Origin: an uncultured Dialister sp.
GTDB lineage: Bacteria > Bacillota > Negativicutes > Veillonellales > Dialisteraceae
Assembly (NCBI GenBank): GCA_900547785.1
Contig: URIB01000007.1
Coordinates: 1 to 54,365 of the forward strand
Length of the DNA stretch: 54,365 bases
Reading direction: 5' to 3'
A program made the position numbers and the translations under genes. Positions 1 to 8,900 of the stretch are shown here, one piece after another. The stretch's first letter is position 1. Every line of letters starts with the position of its first letter. A model generated the notes under the pieces. The model saw only the letters and a program-made list of their open reading frames with translations. It had not been told where the DNA came from and did not search any database.

Positions 1-506
1 AACCATCGCTCTAAGCGACTTAATTACTTTATCACGGCACTTTTCTTTTGTCAAGCAAATTTCTCTCTTTTTTCTTCGCTTTTTTCGTGCCGTTTACCGC
101 CTGACCGACGGCGGATATTATCCTACCATTTTATTTCTCTTCTGTCAACCCGGTTTTTTCAGATTTTATCGGTATTTTCGTTTCTTACTCACACTTACCC
201 CTTTCGTCAGCTCCGCTGACACTTTCCCCGACAAATGGGGACCGCATGCGTTCCCTATTCTTTCTTTGCTCCCCGAAAAGTGGTTCGCTTGCTTCCCGAC
301 AAGCGGGGACGGCTTACGTTTCGTATTCTTCCTTTCGTGTTTAAACAACGGGGACGGCTTGTGAAATGGAGGTTTTTGTTTTTGTTACGGTCAAGACAGA
401 TTTTCTGTGTGAGTCATTTCTTTATTTTTTGTTTTTACTCATATAAAAACCGCCTTTTTGATAGACAGTTTTTCTTTTTCTTTTCTGTTTTTAAGGATTC
501 CTGGTG
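1..506. other. Intergenic stretch carrying repeat material
   Basis: No gene is convincing here. The right half holds an R2-type hairpin repeat (189-247) and a related hairpin block at about 270-330 that recurs near 21662-21712. The open frames over this block are repeat-derived and differ from the coding style of neighbouring genes. The first 180 bases are T-rich and show no recognisable RNA gene or promoter. Confidence 0.6.
189..247 (+). repeat. R2 hairpin repeat, plus orientation
   Basis: Contains the palindrome GTCAGCTCCGCTGAC followed by a CCCC..GGGG hairpin. The same unit occurs at 8231-8292, 8901-8961, 21181-21250 and 21551-21618, and inverted at 8110-8177 and 8559-8620. Confidence 0.75.
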
Positions 507-1046
507 TTATTCTCCCCGGGGAACGGTATTTCCTCTGTTTTCCACGAAATAATTGACGGCCGCTTCTACGTCTTCATAGGTCATGCGTGCTTTCATAGGA
601 CTCAGCGGTCTTTCGTTGTACATGTATTTCCCTTCCGGTTTGCCGAGGAAATATTTCTTATGCCCGATTTCTAAAGCTACCTGGTATCCGTCATCGTTGG
701 GGCGTCTGGTGACAATGAGGCTGTACATTTTTCCGTCTGCGGAAAGCACCATGATGTCTGATGTACCGGGGACAATGTCTTTGATTTTTTCTAGGAACAG
801 TCTGCCTTCTTTTTCTTTGCTTTCTTTGTACGCTTTTTCTTTCGTCGTATCGGCGTCAACGGTCATCGTCATTTCTTTAGCGCCTTCTTCCGCCATGTGG
901 AGCAGTTTTTCTCCGAGTTGTTTCAGACTTTCCGTATCGGCAGAAAAAATAAGCTCGCCGTCATTTTTCATTTCGTAGGTCAAAAAAGCACCGTTCATGT
1001 TCTTTTTACTTTCGTTATCCAAATGAAATACGATATGTTTTTTCAT
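507..1046 (-). CDS. Uncharacterised 179-aa cytoplasmic protein
   Basis: I do not recognise the family. The protein is charged and soluble, with no signal peptide or membrane segment. It starts MKKHIVFHLDNESK and has a central acidic and lysine-rich stretch. The ATG is preceded by AGAAAGGATACAACC, a plausible ribosome site. It lies 75 bp downstream of the HTH-repeat gene on the same strand, so the two may be co-transcribed. Coding character (frame length, codon use, ribosome site) supports a real gene; the function is unknown. Confidence 0.7.
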   Translation of the reverse strand: MKKHIVFHLDNESKKNMNGAFLTYEMKNDGELIFSADTESLKQLGEKLLHMAEEGAKEMTMTVDADTTKEKAYKESKEKEGRLFLEKIKDIVPGTSDIMVLSADGKMYSLIVTRRPNDDGYQVALEIGHKKYFLGKPEGKYMYNERPLSPMKARMTYEDVEAAVNYFVENRGNTVPRGE

Positions 1047-1121
1047 GGTTGTATCCTTTCTGTAAGTTGCTTATTTTATTTTTACTACTTATATTTTATC
1101 ACATTCTATATCTAAATTCAT

Positions 1122-1943
1122 CTATATAAAATCACGGCAATCATTCCTCTCCGGGCATTTTATTTTCACGGGACGAAGCGTTTCCGACAGCGCTTTCATT
1201 TTCTCGGGAACAGCAGGTCCGTAAAGGCGGTTCATGGCCATTCGTGTAACAAGCCATATCCGTCCCGCATGCCGGCGGTCTCCGTCTGAAAGACGGGCGG
1301 CTCTGTGCCCCGCTCCCGCCGCCGCCGCACGAACATCACCTCCGTCACGATTCCACAACACGCCCGCTTCCGCAGTGGAAAACACAAAAAGAAAAGGATT
1401 CACAGGCGCGGGCATTTCTTTCCCTTCTCCGTAGACTCTGTCTGCCGCCTCTCGGCTGATAAGCCATGCATTTCCCGATTTCCTTGCTTCCCTCGGAGAA
1501 AATAAACCGTTTTGGCAGTCTTTTCTTGCTTTTTTATCAGAGAGCCCGTACGTTTCTTCCGCCTCTTCCGCCGTCATGACCCACCTTGTTATATCTTCCG
1601 GCCATAGCAATTTCTCGAACGATTCCTGCGGCGTCCACTCGTTCTCGCCGAAAATAAAAATTCCCTTGGGTGAAAGCGCGGCAGCCGCCCCCACAGGAAG
1701 ACGGCAGCCGCTCACAAAGGCCTGCACCGAAAGTTTCGTCTTTTCTTCCCTATCCAGAGTCGTTACCACAGGAACGGGCGTATCCGCCACTTTATGACCC
1801 GCTATTTCAAAGCAGCTTTCTTCTACGTAAAACGCCTTCCCATGCTCAATGATTGTTCCTTTTTCAGGCAAAATTCCGAGCAGATAACTTTCATAGACCG
1901 ACCATGCCGTCGGACCCGCATGACGCACATAAACGATTTCCAT
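1122..1943 (-). CDS. Protein with two helix-turn-helix-like repeats
   Basis: Residue numbers count from the chosen ATG at 1943, which is preceded by AAAGGAAACGGG; an in-frame ATG at 1979 lacks such a site. The 273-aa protein holds two copies of an excisionase-like helix-turn-helix module. Copy one runs from about residue 130 to 180: a TAEEAEETYGLS helix, then ARKSG..WLISREAADRVYG. Copy two covers about residues 190-250: STAEAGVLW, then HAGRIWLVTRMAMNRLYG. This layout suggests DNA binding. The N-terminal half is not recognised. Nothing nearby identifies a target, phage or toxin partner. The product is probably cytoplasmic; role unknown. Confidence 0.65.
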   Translation of the reverse strand: MEIVYVRHAGPTAWSVYESYLLGILPEKGTIIEHGKAFYVEESCFEIAGHKVADTPVPVVTTLDREEKTKLSVQAFVSGCRLPVGAAAALSPKGIFIFGENEWTPQESFEKLLWPEDITRWVMTAEEAEETYGLSDKKARKDCQNGLFSPREARKSGNAWLISREAADRVYGEGKEMPAPVNPFLFVFSTAEAGVLWNRDGGDVRAAAAGAGHRAARLSDGDRRHAGRIWLVTRMAMNRLYGPAVPEKMKALSETLRPVKIKCPERNDCRDFI

Positions 1944-2117
1944 CCCGTTTCCTTTCCCGCTTTGCAGAGAGTTTTCCATTTTGAATAACCCGGACCGTCT
2001 TGTATAATTAAAGAAAAATATTTTATAAAACAGCTCCCGGTGATTTCACTGACCATACAGTTTCTTTTTCTATTGTATACCAAAAAAGAAATCTCCGTGT
2101 ACGAAAGGACAAAGACC

Positions 2118-2846
2118 ATGCCTAAAAAATACTGTTTGCTTTTATCCGCTTTTTTGCTTCTTTCCGGTGCTTCTGTATCGGCGGAAAACTGGATTGCCTA
2201 CTCCGGATCGGATCACATTTTCATTGACACCGACTCTTACCGGACGCAAGGAAATCTGTCTTCTATCGACATTTGCATGACTGACGAAGAGAAATCTACA
2301 TTCTCCACCCTTGAATTTGACCCCGTTAAAAAACAGTGGCGTTCCATTTCCTTCCTGACCCGCACCAAAGACGGACAAGTGATTTCTGCACAGAAAAAAG
2401 GAAATCCTCCGCCCAAGTGGAATCCCATCGTTCCCGGTACCGTGGGAAAAAGTATTTATCATCATTATATTGAAACGATGATGCCCGATCCGCAAAACAG
2501 CAGCTGGCTTCTTATATACAAAGATCCCGCCACCCAATCCGTTTACTCCATCGACAGAAAGCGGACCACTTATAAAGACGGTTATGCCGTCTTCTGGCTT
2601 CATGCCCACTACCCGCACACTGAAAATGGTCCTGTCAATATCGTCTATCGGGTAAAAATGAATATGGCTTACAAAAAAATCATGACCCTATCCGCCACGG
2701 AATATACACCGGACGGAAAAATCAAACTCCACTCCGCCGGCAGTGCCAAATGGTCGGACATTCCTTCCGGCATTCCTTTGGAAACCGTATTCCTCTACCT
2801 GAAAGAAGAAGTGGACAGTGGACGCCTTTCCGCTCCTGCCAAATAA
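2118..2846 (+). CDS. Exported protein of unknown function (surface-adhesin-E-like start)
   Basis: The ATG at 2118 is chosen because it follows AAAGGAC and opens a clear signal peptide (MPKKYCLLLSAFLLLSGAS, then SA). The upstream in-frame ATG at 2040 has neither. The mature protein of about 220 residues begins ENWIAYSGSDHIFIDTDS, a pattern of bound-substrate-free beta proteins resembling surface-adhesin protein E. That match is by eye and weak. Likely periplasmic or surface-exposed. It ends at a shared bidirectional terminator facing the convergent gene at 2954-3403. Confidence 0.7.
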   Translation: MPKKYCLLLSAFLLLSGASVSAENWIAYSGSDHIFIDTDSYRTQGNLSSIDICMTDEEKSTFSTLEFDPVKKQWRSISFLTRTKDGQVISAQKKGNPPPKWNPIVPGTVGKSIYHHYIETMMPDPQNSSWLLIYKDPATQSVYSIDRKRTTYKDGYAVFWLHAHYPHTENGPVNIVYRVKMNMAYKKIMTLSATEYTPDGKIKLHSAGSAKWSDIPSGIPLETVFLYLKEEVDSGRLSAPAK

Positions 2847-2879
2847 GAAATTTTCCTGCTTTACCCATTAAATACACCC

Positions 2880-2923
2880 AAGAAAAAGCACTACCCTACT
2901 TTCAAGGATAGTGCTTTTTTCTT
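2880..2923. terminator. Bidirectional intrinsic terminator
   Basis: A long stem pairs AAGAAAAAGCACTA with TAGTGCTTTTTTCTT, giving T runs on both strands between two convergent genes. Confidence 0.85.
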
Positions 2924-2953
2924 GGAAACAAAAGATTTTTCTCTATTCCTCTT

Positions 2954-3403
2954 TTATTTCTTGTTTTTATAAGCCTCGTACTGTTTTGTTCCCTTATCGG
3001 AATCATGCATGAGGTCTATCAGTTCTTTGGCTCTTTCCATGGTGAAACCGCAGTAGCCGGCGTATTCTTCCAGCGGATTTCCCCGGAGTTCTCTTTTCTT
3101 CTTCATATAGGCACGGCGGGCTTCTTTCGTATAGCCTTGCACCTCTTTCAGATCCTGCATGCGTCTTGCATGGCGGAAAATCATGTAAACTTCCGTTTTT
3201 TCCGCTTCCGCTTTCGTCATTTTTCCTTCCTTCACCAGTTCGTCAAGATAGTAATGCGCCACTTTCGGATTGTGGGGTTCCGTTCCTTTCAGCTCTGCCG
3301 GAACGGTTTTCGGTTCTTCTCTGCGTGCGTCTGCTCCTATTCCTATGGGAAGCACTGCACACAAAAAGAGCACCGCCACGATTGCTTTACTGTTGCTTTT
3401 CAT
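2954..3403 (-). CDS. Small exported alpha-helical protein
   Basis: The start at 3403 follows GGAAAGGAGCAGAA; an ATG 21 bases upstream lacks a ribosome site. The 149-aa product has an N-terminal signal peptide (MKSNSKAIVAVLFLCAVLP) ending near GADA. The rest is charged and helical (HYYLDELVKEGKMTKAEAEK, MQDLKEVQGYTKEARRAY). Two cysteines are absent apart from one at CGF. No family recognised. It probably acts in the periplasm. Confidence 0.65.
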   Translation of the reverse strand: MKSNSKAIVAVLFLCAVLPIGIGADARREEPKTVPAELKGTEPHNPKVAHYYLDELVKEGKMTKAEAEKTEVYMIFRHARRMQDLKEVQGYTKEARRAYMKKKRELRGNPLEEYAGYCGFTMERAKELIDLMHDSDKGTKQYEAYKNKK

Positions 3404-3520
3404 TTCTGCTCCTTTCCTTTTCACTTACCTGTTATCAACCTGTTTCTATTGTATACCGTTCTTTCTTTTATTTCTATTCGCAAATACCGGAAGCACTGTT
3501 TTTGATTTCTTTTTACAATA

Positions 3521-3547
3521 AAAATAGCCGCCCTTATGCAGAGCGGC
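3521..3547 (-). terminator. Intrinsic terminator of the MatC-type gene
   Basis: Read on the minus strand, GCCGC pairs with GCGGC around an 11-base loop, followed by TATTTTTATTG. Confidence 0.7.
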
Positions 3548-3559
3548 CGTTTCATTTCG

Positions 3560-4810
3560 TCAGAGAAGCCAGCGGTAAAATCCGAAGTAGGCCAGTATGG
3601 AAAGCGTAACGACTCCTGCGGCGGAAATACTGAACATTTTGATAAAGAGCCTGTCCAGTTCTCCTGCAGCGGCCCCCGCTTCTGCGGAGTAAGCGGCAAG
3701 AGCCAGCGCTCCTCCCGTGGAAAGCGGACTGATCCCCGCCGTATTCGACACCATGGAAATTGCCGTCACCCATTCGACGGGATTTACGGAAATACTCATT
3801 TGCTGGATGATATGGGGAATGGTCGGTATGAGTGTAGGCATGACGACACCGGAGGTGGAAGAAAACCAGGACATGACGCCCGCCGTCACGCCGAGAATCG
3901 TTGTCGCCGTGTTGGCACTCATCACCGAAGCAAGCGATGCGGACAGCAAGTCAATTCCGCCGAGAGCGATAATCACATTCATAAGTACACCGACGCCGCA
4001 AATCAGAAGCAATGTACCCCAAGGAATTTTTTTCAATGCCTGCTCTTCGTCGGAAACGCGCAGGAAAGAAAGAATCATCGCTACCGTGAAGCTGGCAAGT
4101 CCCACATTCACTTTGAAAAGCATGACAAGTCCCACCATGCTTGCAATACCGATAAGTGTAATGATTTGCTCTTTATTAAAAGCAGGAATGTCTGAAAATT
4201 TCAAAACCACGTCGGATTTCAATTTATAACCACCGAACGCTACATAAACGAGCGCCGCATAGACGGTGGAGGACAAAATACCGTTCACAAGAAGGGGCAA
4301 TTCAATTCCGGTCAGTCCAAAACCTTCGCAAAGATCCAGTCCGATAATGCCCGTGGCCGCCAAAGGTGACATGCCGCCTCCTGCCGCGCCGAGGAAAATA
4401 ATGGCCGCCAGCATCGCCGGATTGATTCCCATTTCTACAGCAAGCGTCATGCCGAACACCATCATGATCGCCGTTGTCGGAATCGTTCCCGGCCCCAATG
4501 CGGACAAAACGGTGGCAAAAATATACATCACGATAGGAATCATATAGGTATGCTTTCCCGCCAGCACGGTAATTTTTCGTGTTAAGAGTTTGAGCGTTCC
4601 GTTAATTTCCGCCAGACCGAACAGATACGTCACGCCGAGAAGCATAAGAAATAAAGAGTAATTGAATCCGCCGATGATGTCACGATCCGCCATGCCCGCC
4701 ATTTTACCGAGCAAAAGGGCAAAACCGATACAAACAAGACCCGTATTCATCTTACGGAAAAAGCCGAGAAAAATAGCACCTGCCAAAGAAGCTAACGATA
4801 ATAAAGCCAT
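3560..4810 (-). CDS. MatC/SLC13-type dicarboxylate carrier
   Basis: A 416-aa inner-membrane transporter with about 11-12 hydrophobic segments. Features of the dicarboxylate carrier MatC / ion-transporter superfamily are visible: an N-terminal MatC-like segment (MNTGLVCIGFALLLGKMAG), the glycine-rich SALGPGTIPTTAIMM, AAGGGMSPLAATG, and a second repeat half with SWFSSTSGVVMPTLIPT and SNTAGISPLSTGGALAL. The two matched helical hairpins are typical of this superfamily. Likely substrate is a small dicarboxylate such as malonate, malate or succinate; which one cannot be read from sequence. It starts after GGAGGAAACAT and stands alone. Confidence 0.8.
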   Translation of the reverse strand: MALLSLASLAGAIFLGFFRKMNTGLVCIGFALLLGKMAGMADRDIIGGFNYSLFLMLLGVTYLFGLAEINGTLKLLTRKITVLAGKHTYMIPIVMYIFATVLSALGPGTIPTTAIMMVFGMTLAVEMGINPAMLAAIIFLGAAGGGMSPLAATGIIGLDLCEGFGLTGIELPLLVNGILSSTVYAALVYVAFGGYKLKSDVVLKFSDIPAFNKEQIITLIGIASMVGLVMLFKVNVGLASFTVAMILSFLRVSDEEQALKKIPWGTLLLICGVGVLMNVIIALGGIDLLSASLASVMSANTATTILGVTAGVMSWFSSTSGVVMPTLIPTIPHIIQQMSISVNPVEWVTAISMVSNTAGISPLSTGGALALAAYSAEAGAAAGELDRLFIKMFSISAAGVVTLSILAYFGFYRWLL

Positions 4811-5048
4811 ATGTTTCCTCCATACCTGAAATTCATGGGTATAGTTCTCATTTTTGCGGCATTTGTTGTTATTGTTGTTTACGCCTCTTACTTTCCTAAA
4901 AATAATATCATGAACAATCAGATGGCATAAAATAACCGATATATATAGGACTTATGCTTTTCTTTACATACCATTATATTTTTTATAATTTAAATTCCCA
5001 AAAAGAATGTATCTGCAAAAAGCGACAAAAAAATAAAATAAATATAAG

Positions 5049-5073
5049 AAGTTATGAAAGTCTGTCATAACTT
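5049..5073. repeat. Perfect 9-bp inverted repeat
   Basis: AAGTTATGA, seven bases, then TCATAACTT. It is about 240 bp upstream of the carrier gene and could be an operator or a weak hairpin. Confidence 0.45.
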
Positions 5074-5264
5074 TTGACTCCGCCGTATCCTATAGATAGT
5101 TTTTATAAAGAAATATAAAGAAAATACTCTCTTCCCGCGGAAGCATTTCATTTTTTCCATGAGAAATGAATCATTCCGGCAAAAATCACTCTTTTATGAT
5201 CGTTTAAGAATAATACAACTACATGGGATGTGAATCTTAGAGAAAAATCCGGCAAAGGATACAC

Positions 5265-5296
5265 AAAAAGAGCAGGTTTACGCCTGCCCTTTTTTC
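5265..5296. terminator. Intrinsic terminator of aroB
   Basis: AAAAAGAGCAGG pairs with CCTGCCCTTTTTT around TTTACG, directly after the aroB stop and usable on both strands. Confidence 0.8.
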
Positions 5297-5316
5297 TTCT
5301 TTTGTAAAACTGTATT

Positions 5317-6390
5317 TCAGTCCAGTCCCAGATATTTTTTTATTTTTTCTATATCCCCTTTGTAGAGATAGGCTTTCCCGATTTCCATAAGCAGGGGAAT
5401 TTCTCCGGTGTCTTTCCCGAAACGACCGTTGGCATCCATAAGTATGCCCAAATCTTTTGGGGAAATATCGAGTGATGTGGGAAGACCGAGGAATTTCAGC
5501 ACTTTTTCGATGCGCTCTGCCGTTCCTTTTTCCGTAAGCCCCAGCATTTCCGAAGCAACGGTCATCATATACATGCCCGCCGCCGTCGCTTCTCCGTGGG
5601 TGAGCGTCTCATCGTCAAAGCGGTAGTAACTTTCCGCCGCCCGTCCGATGGCATGACCGAAGTCAAGCACCCGCCTTTCTTTTCTGTCAAACGGGTCATC
5701 TTCTATCAGACGTGCTTTGATTTCAATACAGCGCCGTATAATTTCAGGCAGCTTCGGAGTCAGCTCTTCTTCGGAATGAGCGTTTTCAAAAATCTCAAAC
5801 AGCTCTTTATCAGCTACGCATCCTACTTTCACCGCTTCTCCCAGTCCATTATGAATGTAGCGCAGTGGCAGTGTTTTTACCAAATCCGGATCCACATAGA
5901 CGGCTTGGGGGTAATAAAACGCGCCGATGAGATTTTTCTTTTTCCCTAAATCAATCGAAACTTTTCCGCCCACCGCACTTCCGATTTGTGCCAGAAGTGA
6001 CGTCGGCACTTGGACATAATTCATTCCCCGGTGGAATGTAGCGGCGACAAATCCTGTGACGTCACCAACAACACGTCCGCCCAGGGCAATCAGCAGGTCC
6101 GTTCTTTCCACCCCAAAATCCGCAAGGCATTCATATACTCTTTTCACCACCGATAAATTTCTTGTTTTCTCGTAGGGAGAGAGCACCATCATAAGAACGT
6201 CAAGCCCCTCCGCTTCCAGCTGGGCTTTCAAATTCTGTCCATAAAGCTCGTCCAGTCCCGACTCCGTTAAAATGACCGCTTTCCCCGCACCGGTGAGCTT
6301 TTTGATTTCTTTTCCCGCACAGCCGATGAGCCCGGGGGCAATGATGACATCATAGGAATTTGCATCTAAATGAATATGTACCTTGTCCAT
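5317..6390 (-). CDS. aroB: 3-dehydroquinate synthase, divergent
   Basis: 357 aa from the ATG at 6390, preceded by GGGAGGGAATCATT. The family converts DAHP to 3-dehydroquinate in the shikimate pathway, using NAD and a metal ion. The NAD-binding GG..VGD..GFVA segment is at 104-115. The metal ligands E185, H246 and H265 and K188 are present. Several usually invariant positions differ: GGG is GGR (104-106), the active-site D in the QVDSSVGGK motif is G137, NFGH is DFGH (D243), and the second His of GHTFGH is R250. It is therefore a divergent AroB or a related sugar-phosphate cyclase. No other shikimate gene is adjacent. Confidence 0.75.
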   Translation of the reverse strand: MDKVHIHLDANSYDVIIAPGLIGCAGKEIKKLTGAGKAVILTESGLDELYGQNLKAQLEAEGLDVLMMVLSPYEKTRNLSVVKRVYECLADFGVERTDLLIALGGRVVGDVTGFVAATFHRGMNYVQVPTSLLAQIGSAVGGKVSIDLGKKKNLIGAFYYPQAVYVDPDLVKTLPLRYIHNGLGEAVKVGCVADKELFEIFENAHSEEELTPKLPEIIRRCIEIKARLIEDDPFDRKERRVLDFGHAIGRAAESYYRFDDETLTHGEATAAGMYMMTVASEMLGLTEKGTAERIEKVLKFLGLPTSLDISPKDLGILMDANGRFGKDTGEIPLLMEIGKAYLYKGDIEKIKKYLGLD

Positions 6391-6542
6391 AATGATTCCC
6401 TCCCTTTTCTGTATTATAGCAGAATATACCCCGAATACTCCAGACGGACAGGACATCTACTTTCTTTTCTACATTTTCTGCCCGTCCTATCTTTCAGAAT
6501 ATGTTTGCATTACAATAAAAGAGATCAAAGGAAAGGTAGTCT

Positions 6543-7970
6543 ATGAACTTTTATGCCCGCCATAAGAAAAAAATCCGGCAAATCGTTTTATTTTTCCTCA
6601 CGGCCGCCGTGGGGCTTCTTGTGGTGGCGCAAATCGTTGCTTTTGCGGCGGCGCAGATTTTTAATTATGCCGTGGAAAAACAGGACATGCTGAAAGGAAC
6701 GATCACTGCGGAACAAATTTCCGCCGATATTGCAGGTTACGTACTTTTCAAAAACTTACAGTGGAATGATGAAGCGAACCGTCCCATCTTATTTGTTCCC
6801 GAAGTCCGCATGAAAGTCCGTCCCTGGGATATCCTGCGCGGTAAATTGCGGGCCACCGCCATATCCGATATCGAACTTAAAGACGCTTCTTTTGCCATGC
6901 ATTTCGATAAAAACATGAATGTCGATCTCATTGCCGGGCCGCCGGAAACGGATCACCCCCGCAAAGAAAAGCGGACCCTTGATGACCATATTAGAAATTT
7001 CACACGAAACGGAAATAAAATAAAACTGAATTTACATCTCGAGAATTGCAGACTCGAAGCCTTTTATGAGGACCGGCATTTCATTCTTTCCCATGTAAAC
7101 CTCCACGCTTCCGTTGATACGGAAAAATCGCTTTTCATTGATTTCCGTTCCGGCTCTTTCGGCGGCACGGCGGTAGGAGACAATATTTCTCTTTACGGGG
7201 ACATCGACATGACCCACTCCTCCCATGATGTGAATATGACTGCCGTCTTTTCAGGCATTGATCCGTCCTCCCTCGGCTTCGGCGACAATATCCATGACAA
7301 AATGAATCTCACTGCCACCGCTACAGGCCCGCTCAAACGCCCCCTTGCCATAGGACATCTCTCCATGAAAACACTTTCCATTCCCACCCTTGATTTCTTC
7401 CAAGTGGAAGGAAATATCCGTTACCGGGGAGGCCGTTTCGATTTCACCGGCGTCACCGGTCGTGTCTACGGAGGGCGACTTGAAGCCCACGGAAATTATC
7501 ACCTTGACACAAGAGCTTACGACATTTACGTCAAAGGCTTTGATCTTGACGCCCGCTATCCTGCCAAAATGGTAGAGCTGTCATGCTACATCGACCTTGA
7601 CGGAGAAATCCATTGCAACGGCAACGCTAAGAAAGTCGTTTCATTCGGCACCTTTTCTTCCGGAAGCGGTCACTATAAATTAATTCCTTTCCAAAAAATC
7701 AGCGGCGCATTCCATAACAAAGACAAAGCGCTCGACTTCTACAACGTGTCCATCGAAACAAAAGCAGGCACATTCACCACCGATGCCTTTCATATCCGGA
7801 AAGGTAAAGTATATTTAGACCCCATCAACTTCACCGGAGAATCCCACAGTGCCGCAAACATTCTGCCGCAAGTAACAGGCGTCAAAAACACGATGCAAAA
7901 TATAAAAAGAAATGTACAAGAAATCAAAAAACAACTTGATGACTGGAAAACCCTCAAAGAATCCTCTTGA
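6543..7970 (+). CDS. AsmA-like envelope protein
   Basis: 475 aa. An N-terminal membrane anchor (about residues 13-40) is followed by long beta-rich repeats, as in the AsmA/TamB/YhdP superfamily that bridges inner and outer membranes and is tied to lipid transport. The typical pattern is GGRFDFTGVTGRVYGGRLEA at about 300-320. There is a second anionic strand region before it and a coiled C-terminal tail (NIKRNVQEIKKQLDDWKTL). The family fits a diderm cell. The start follows AAAGGAAAGGTAGTCT. It is transcribed divergently from aroB. Confidence 0.75.
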   Translation: MNFYARHKKKIRQIVLFFLTAAVGLLVVAQIVAFAAAQIFNYAVEKQDMLKGTITAEQISADIAGYVLFKNLQWNDEANRPILFVPEVRMKVRPWDILRGKLRATAISDIELKDASFAMHFDKNMNVDLIAGPPETDHPRKEKRTLDDHIRNFTRNGNKIKLNLHLENCRLEAFYEDRHFILSHVNLHASVDTEKSLFIDFRSGSFGGTAVGDNISLYGDIDMTHSSHDVNMTAVFSGIDPSSLGFGDNIHDKMNLTATATGPLKRPLAIGHLSMKTLSIPTLDFFQVEGNIRYRGGRFDFTGVTGRVYGGRLEAHGNYHLDTRAYDIYVKGFDLDARYPAKMVELSCYIDLDGEIHCNGNAKKVVSFGTFSSGSGHYKLIPFQKISGAFHNKDKALDFYNVSIETKAGTFTTDAFHIRKGKVYLDPINFTGESHSAANILPQVTGVKNTMQNIKRNVQEIKKQLDDWKTLKESS

Positions 7971-7987
7971 AAATTCAGTCCACAAAA

Positions 7988-8013
7988 TGCGCCGCTAACG
8001 GCGGTTTCTTTTG
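7988..8013 (+). terminator. Probable terminator of the AsmA-like gene
   Basis: CGCCG-CTAA-CGGCG followed by GTTTCTTTT, just after the stop codon. Confidence 0.55.
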
Positions 8014-8109
8014 GCTTATAAGAAAGCGGTTCGCAACCTATGTCGTCATTCCGGGGCGGTAAATAGAATATAAAATGATAAAATTATGATTTCTTTCTTC
8101 CTTAATGTA

Positions 8110-8177
8110 CGTTTCCCCCGAACGCGGAGGGAAGTGCCGAGCTTGCGAGACGATAGGGGCAAGGATGTGTACACAGG
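8110..8177 (-). repeat. R2 hairpin repeat, minus orientation
   Basis: A CCCCC..GAGGG hairpin, then GCCGAGCTTGCGAG and AGGGGCAAG; an inverted, diverged relative of the unit at 21181-21250. Confidence 0.6.
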
Positions 8178-8230
8178 TTAGAATCGTTCTTTCGATTTTC
8201 CTCATATTTATTTCTATTCTTACCTTTCTG

Positions 8231-8292
8231 CTCACTCTTGCCCCTTTCGGCAACCTGTCGGTTGACACTTTCCCCGACAAGCGGGGACAGCT
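8231..8292 (+). repeat. R2 hairpin repeat, plus orientation
   Basis: Same order as the other copies. The first palindrome has changed to CAACCTGTCGGTTG with pairing kept, followed by CCCCGACAAGCGGGG. Confidence 0.7.
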
Positions 8293-8410
8293 TAAAGACC
8301 TGCATTCTTTCTTTTATTTTCTGTCAAGCGGGGATGGCTTACATTCTCTATTCTTTCTTTCTTTTATATAAGAAGTTATTTGATACCATACCGAAACACA
8401 ATTCATTCCT

Positions 8411-8491
8411 GCCGTCATTCTTGAGCGGTAGGCAAAACCGAAATGGTAATAAGAAAAAGAATATAATATGACTCTTAGCGAAGAATCCGGC
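8411..8491 (+). repeat. R1 repeat, plus orientation
   Basis: Starts GCCGTCATTCTTGAGCG and ends AGCGAAGAATCCGGC, which are imperfect inverted repeats of each other. About 50 variable AT-rich bases lie between. Confidence 0.8.
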
Positions 8492-8558
8492 ATAGGATAA
8501 TCGCAAAAAGCGTATTTAAATAATAAAAACTATAATTTCTTTCTTCCTTAATATCAGC

Positions 8559-8620
8559 TGCCCCCGTCCTCGGGGGAAATGCCGAGCAAAGCGAGGCAAA
8601 AGGGGCATGGGTGCGTACAC
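8559..8620 (-). repeat. R2 hairpin repeat, minus orientation
   Basis: Contains GCCCCCGTCCTCGGGGG and GCCGAGCAAAGCGAGGC, then AAAGGGGCA. It is the left arm of the large palindrome whose right arm is 8901-8961. Confidence 0.65.
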
Positions 8621-8655
8621 GGTCAGAATATCATAGAAAAACCAAAAGTACCCCC

Positions 8656-8738
8656 GCCGTCATTCTTGAGCGACGGCAAGCATACATAAAGAAATAAAAT
8701 ATAAAAAACAGATTGTTGTGAATAGCGAAGAATCCGGC
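8656..8738 (+). repeat. R1 repeat, plus orientation
   Basis: GCCGTCATTCTTGAGCG to AGCGAAGAATCCGGC. Paired head to head with the minus copy 39 bp downstream. Confidence 0.8.
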
Positions 8739-8777
8739 ATAGGTTATCGAAAAATGCATTTAACATCCACATTCTTT

Positions 8778-8858
8778 GCCTAGATTCTTCACTCTACCCC
8801 GTACTTTTTTGTTTCTCTATTCCCGACCGCTTTTTGCCTTCGTTCAAGAATGACAGGC
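8778..8858 (-). repeat. R1 repeat, minus orientation
   Basis: GCCTAGATTCTTCACTC to CGTTCAAGAATGACAGGC, the inverse of the preceding copy. Confidence 0.8.
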
Positions 8859-8900
8859 AAGTATTTAATACCATTCTGTAAAAATCGTTTTTTTCGTTTC

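Larger units (their letters stand above)
4811..5316. other. AT-rich intergenic region with a perfect inverted repeat
   Basis: No gene is supported here. The stretch contains the inverted repeat at 5049-5073. At about 5232-5253 is a sequence resembling the right end of the R1 repeat (a degenerate copy, low certainty). The aroB terminator lies at its right end. The leader of the carrier gene must lie at its left end. Confidence 0.6.

Noticed and set aside
235..552. Open frame of 105 aa on the plus strand
   Set aside because: It runs through the R2-type repeats and overlaps the 3' end of the gene at 507-1046; no ribosome site.
3536..4195. Plus-strand frame of 219 aa
   Set aside because: Antisense to the MatC-type carrier; low-complexity, charged sequence.
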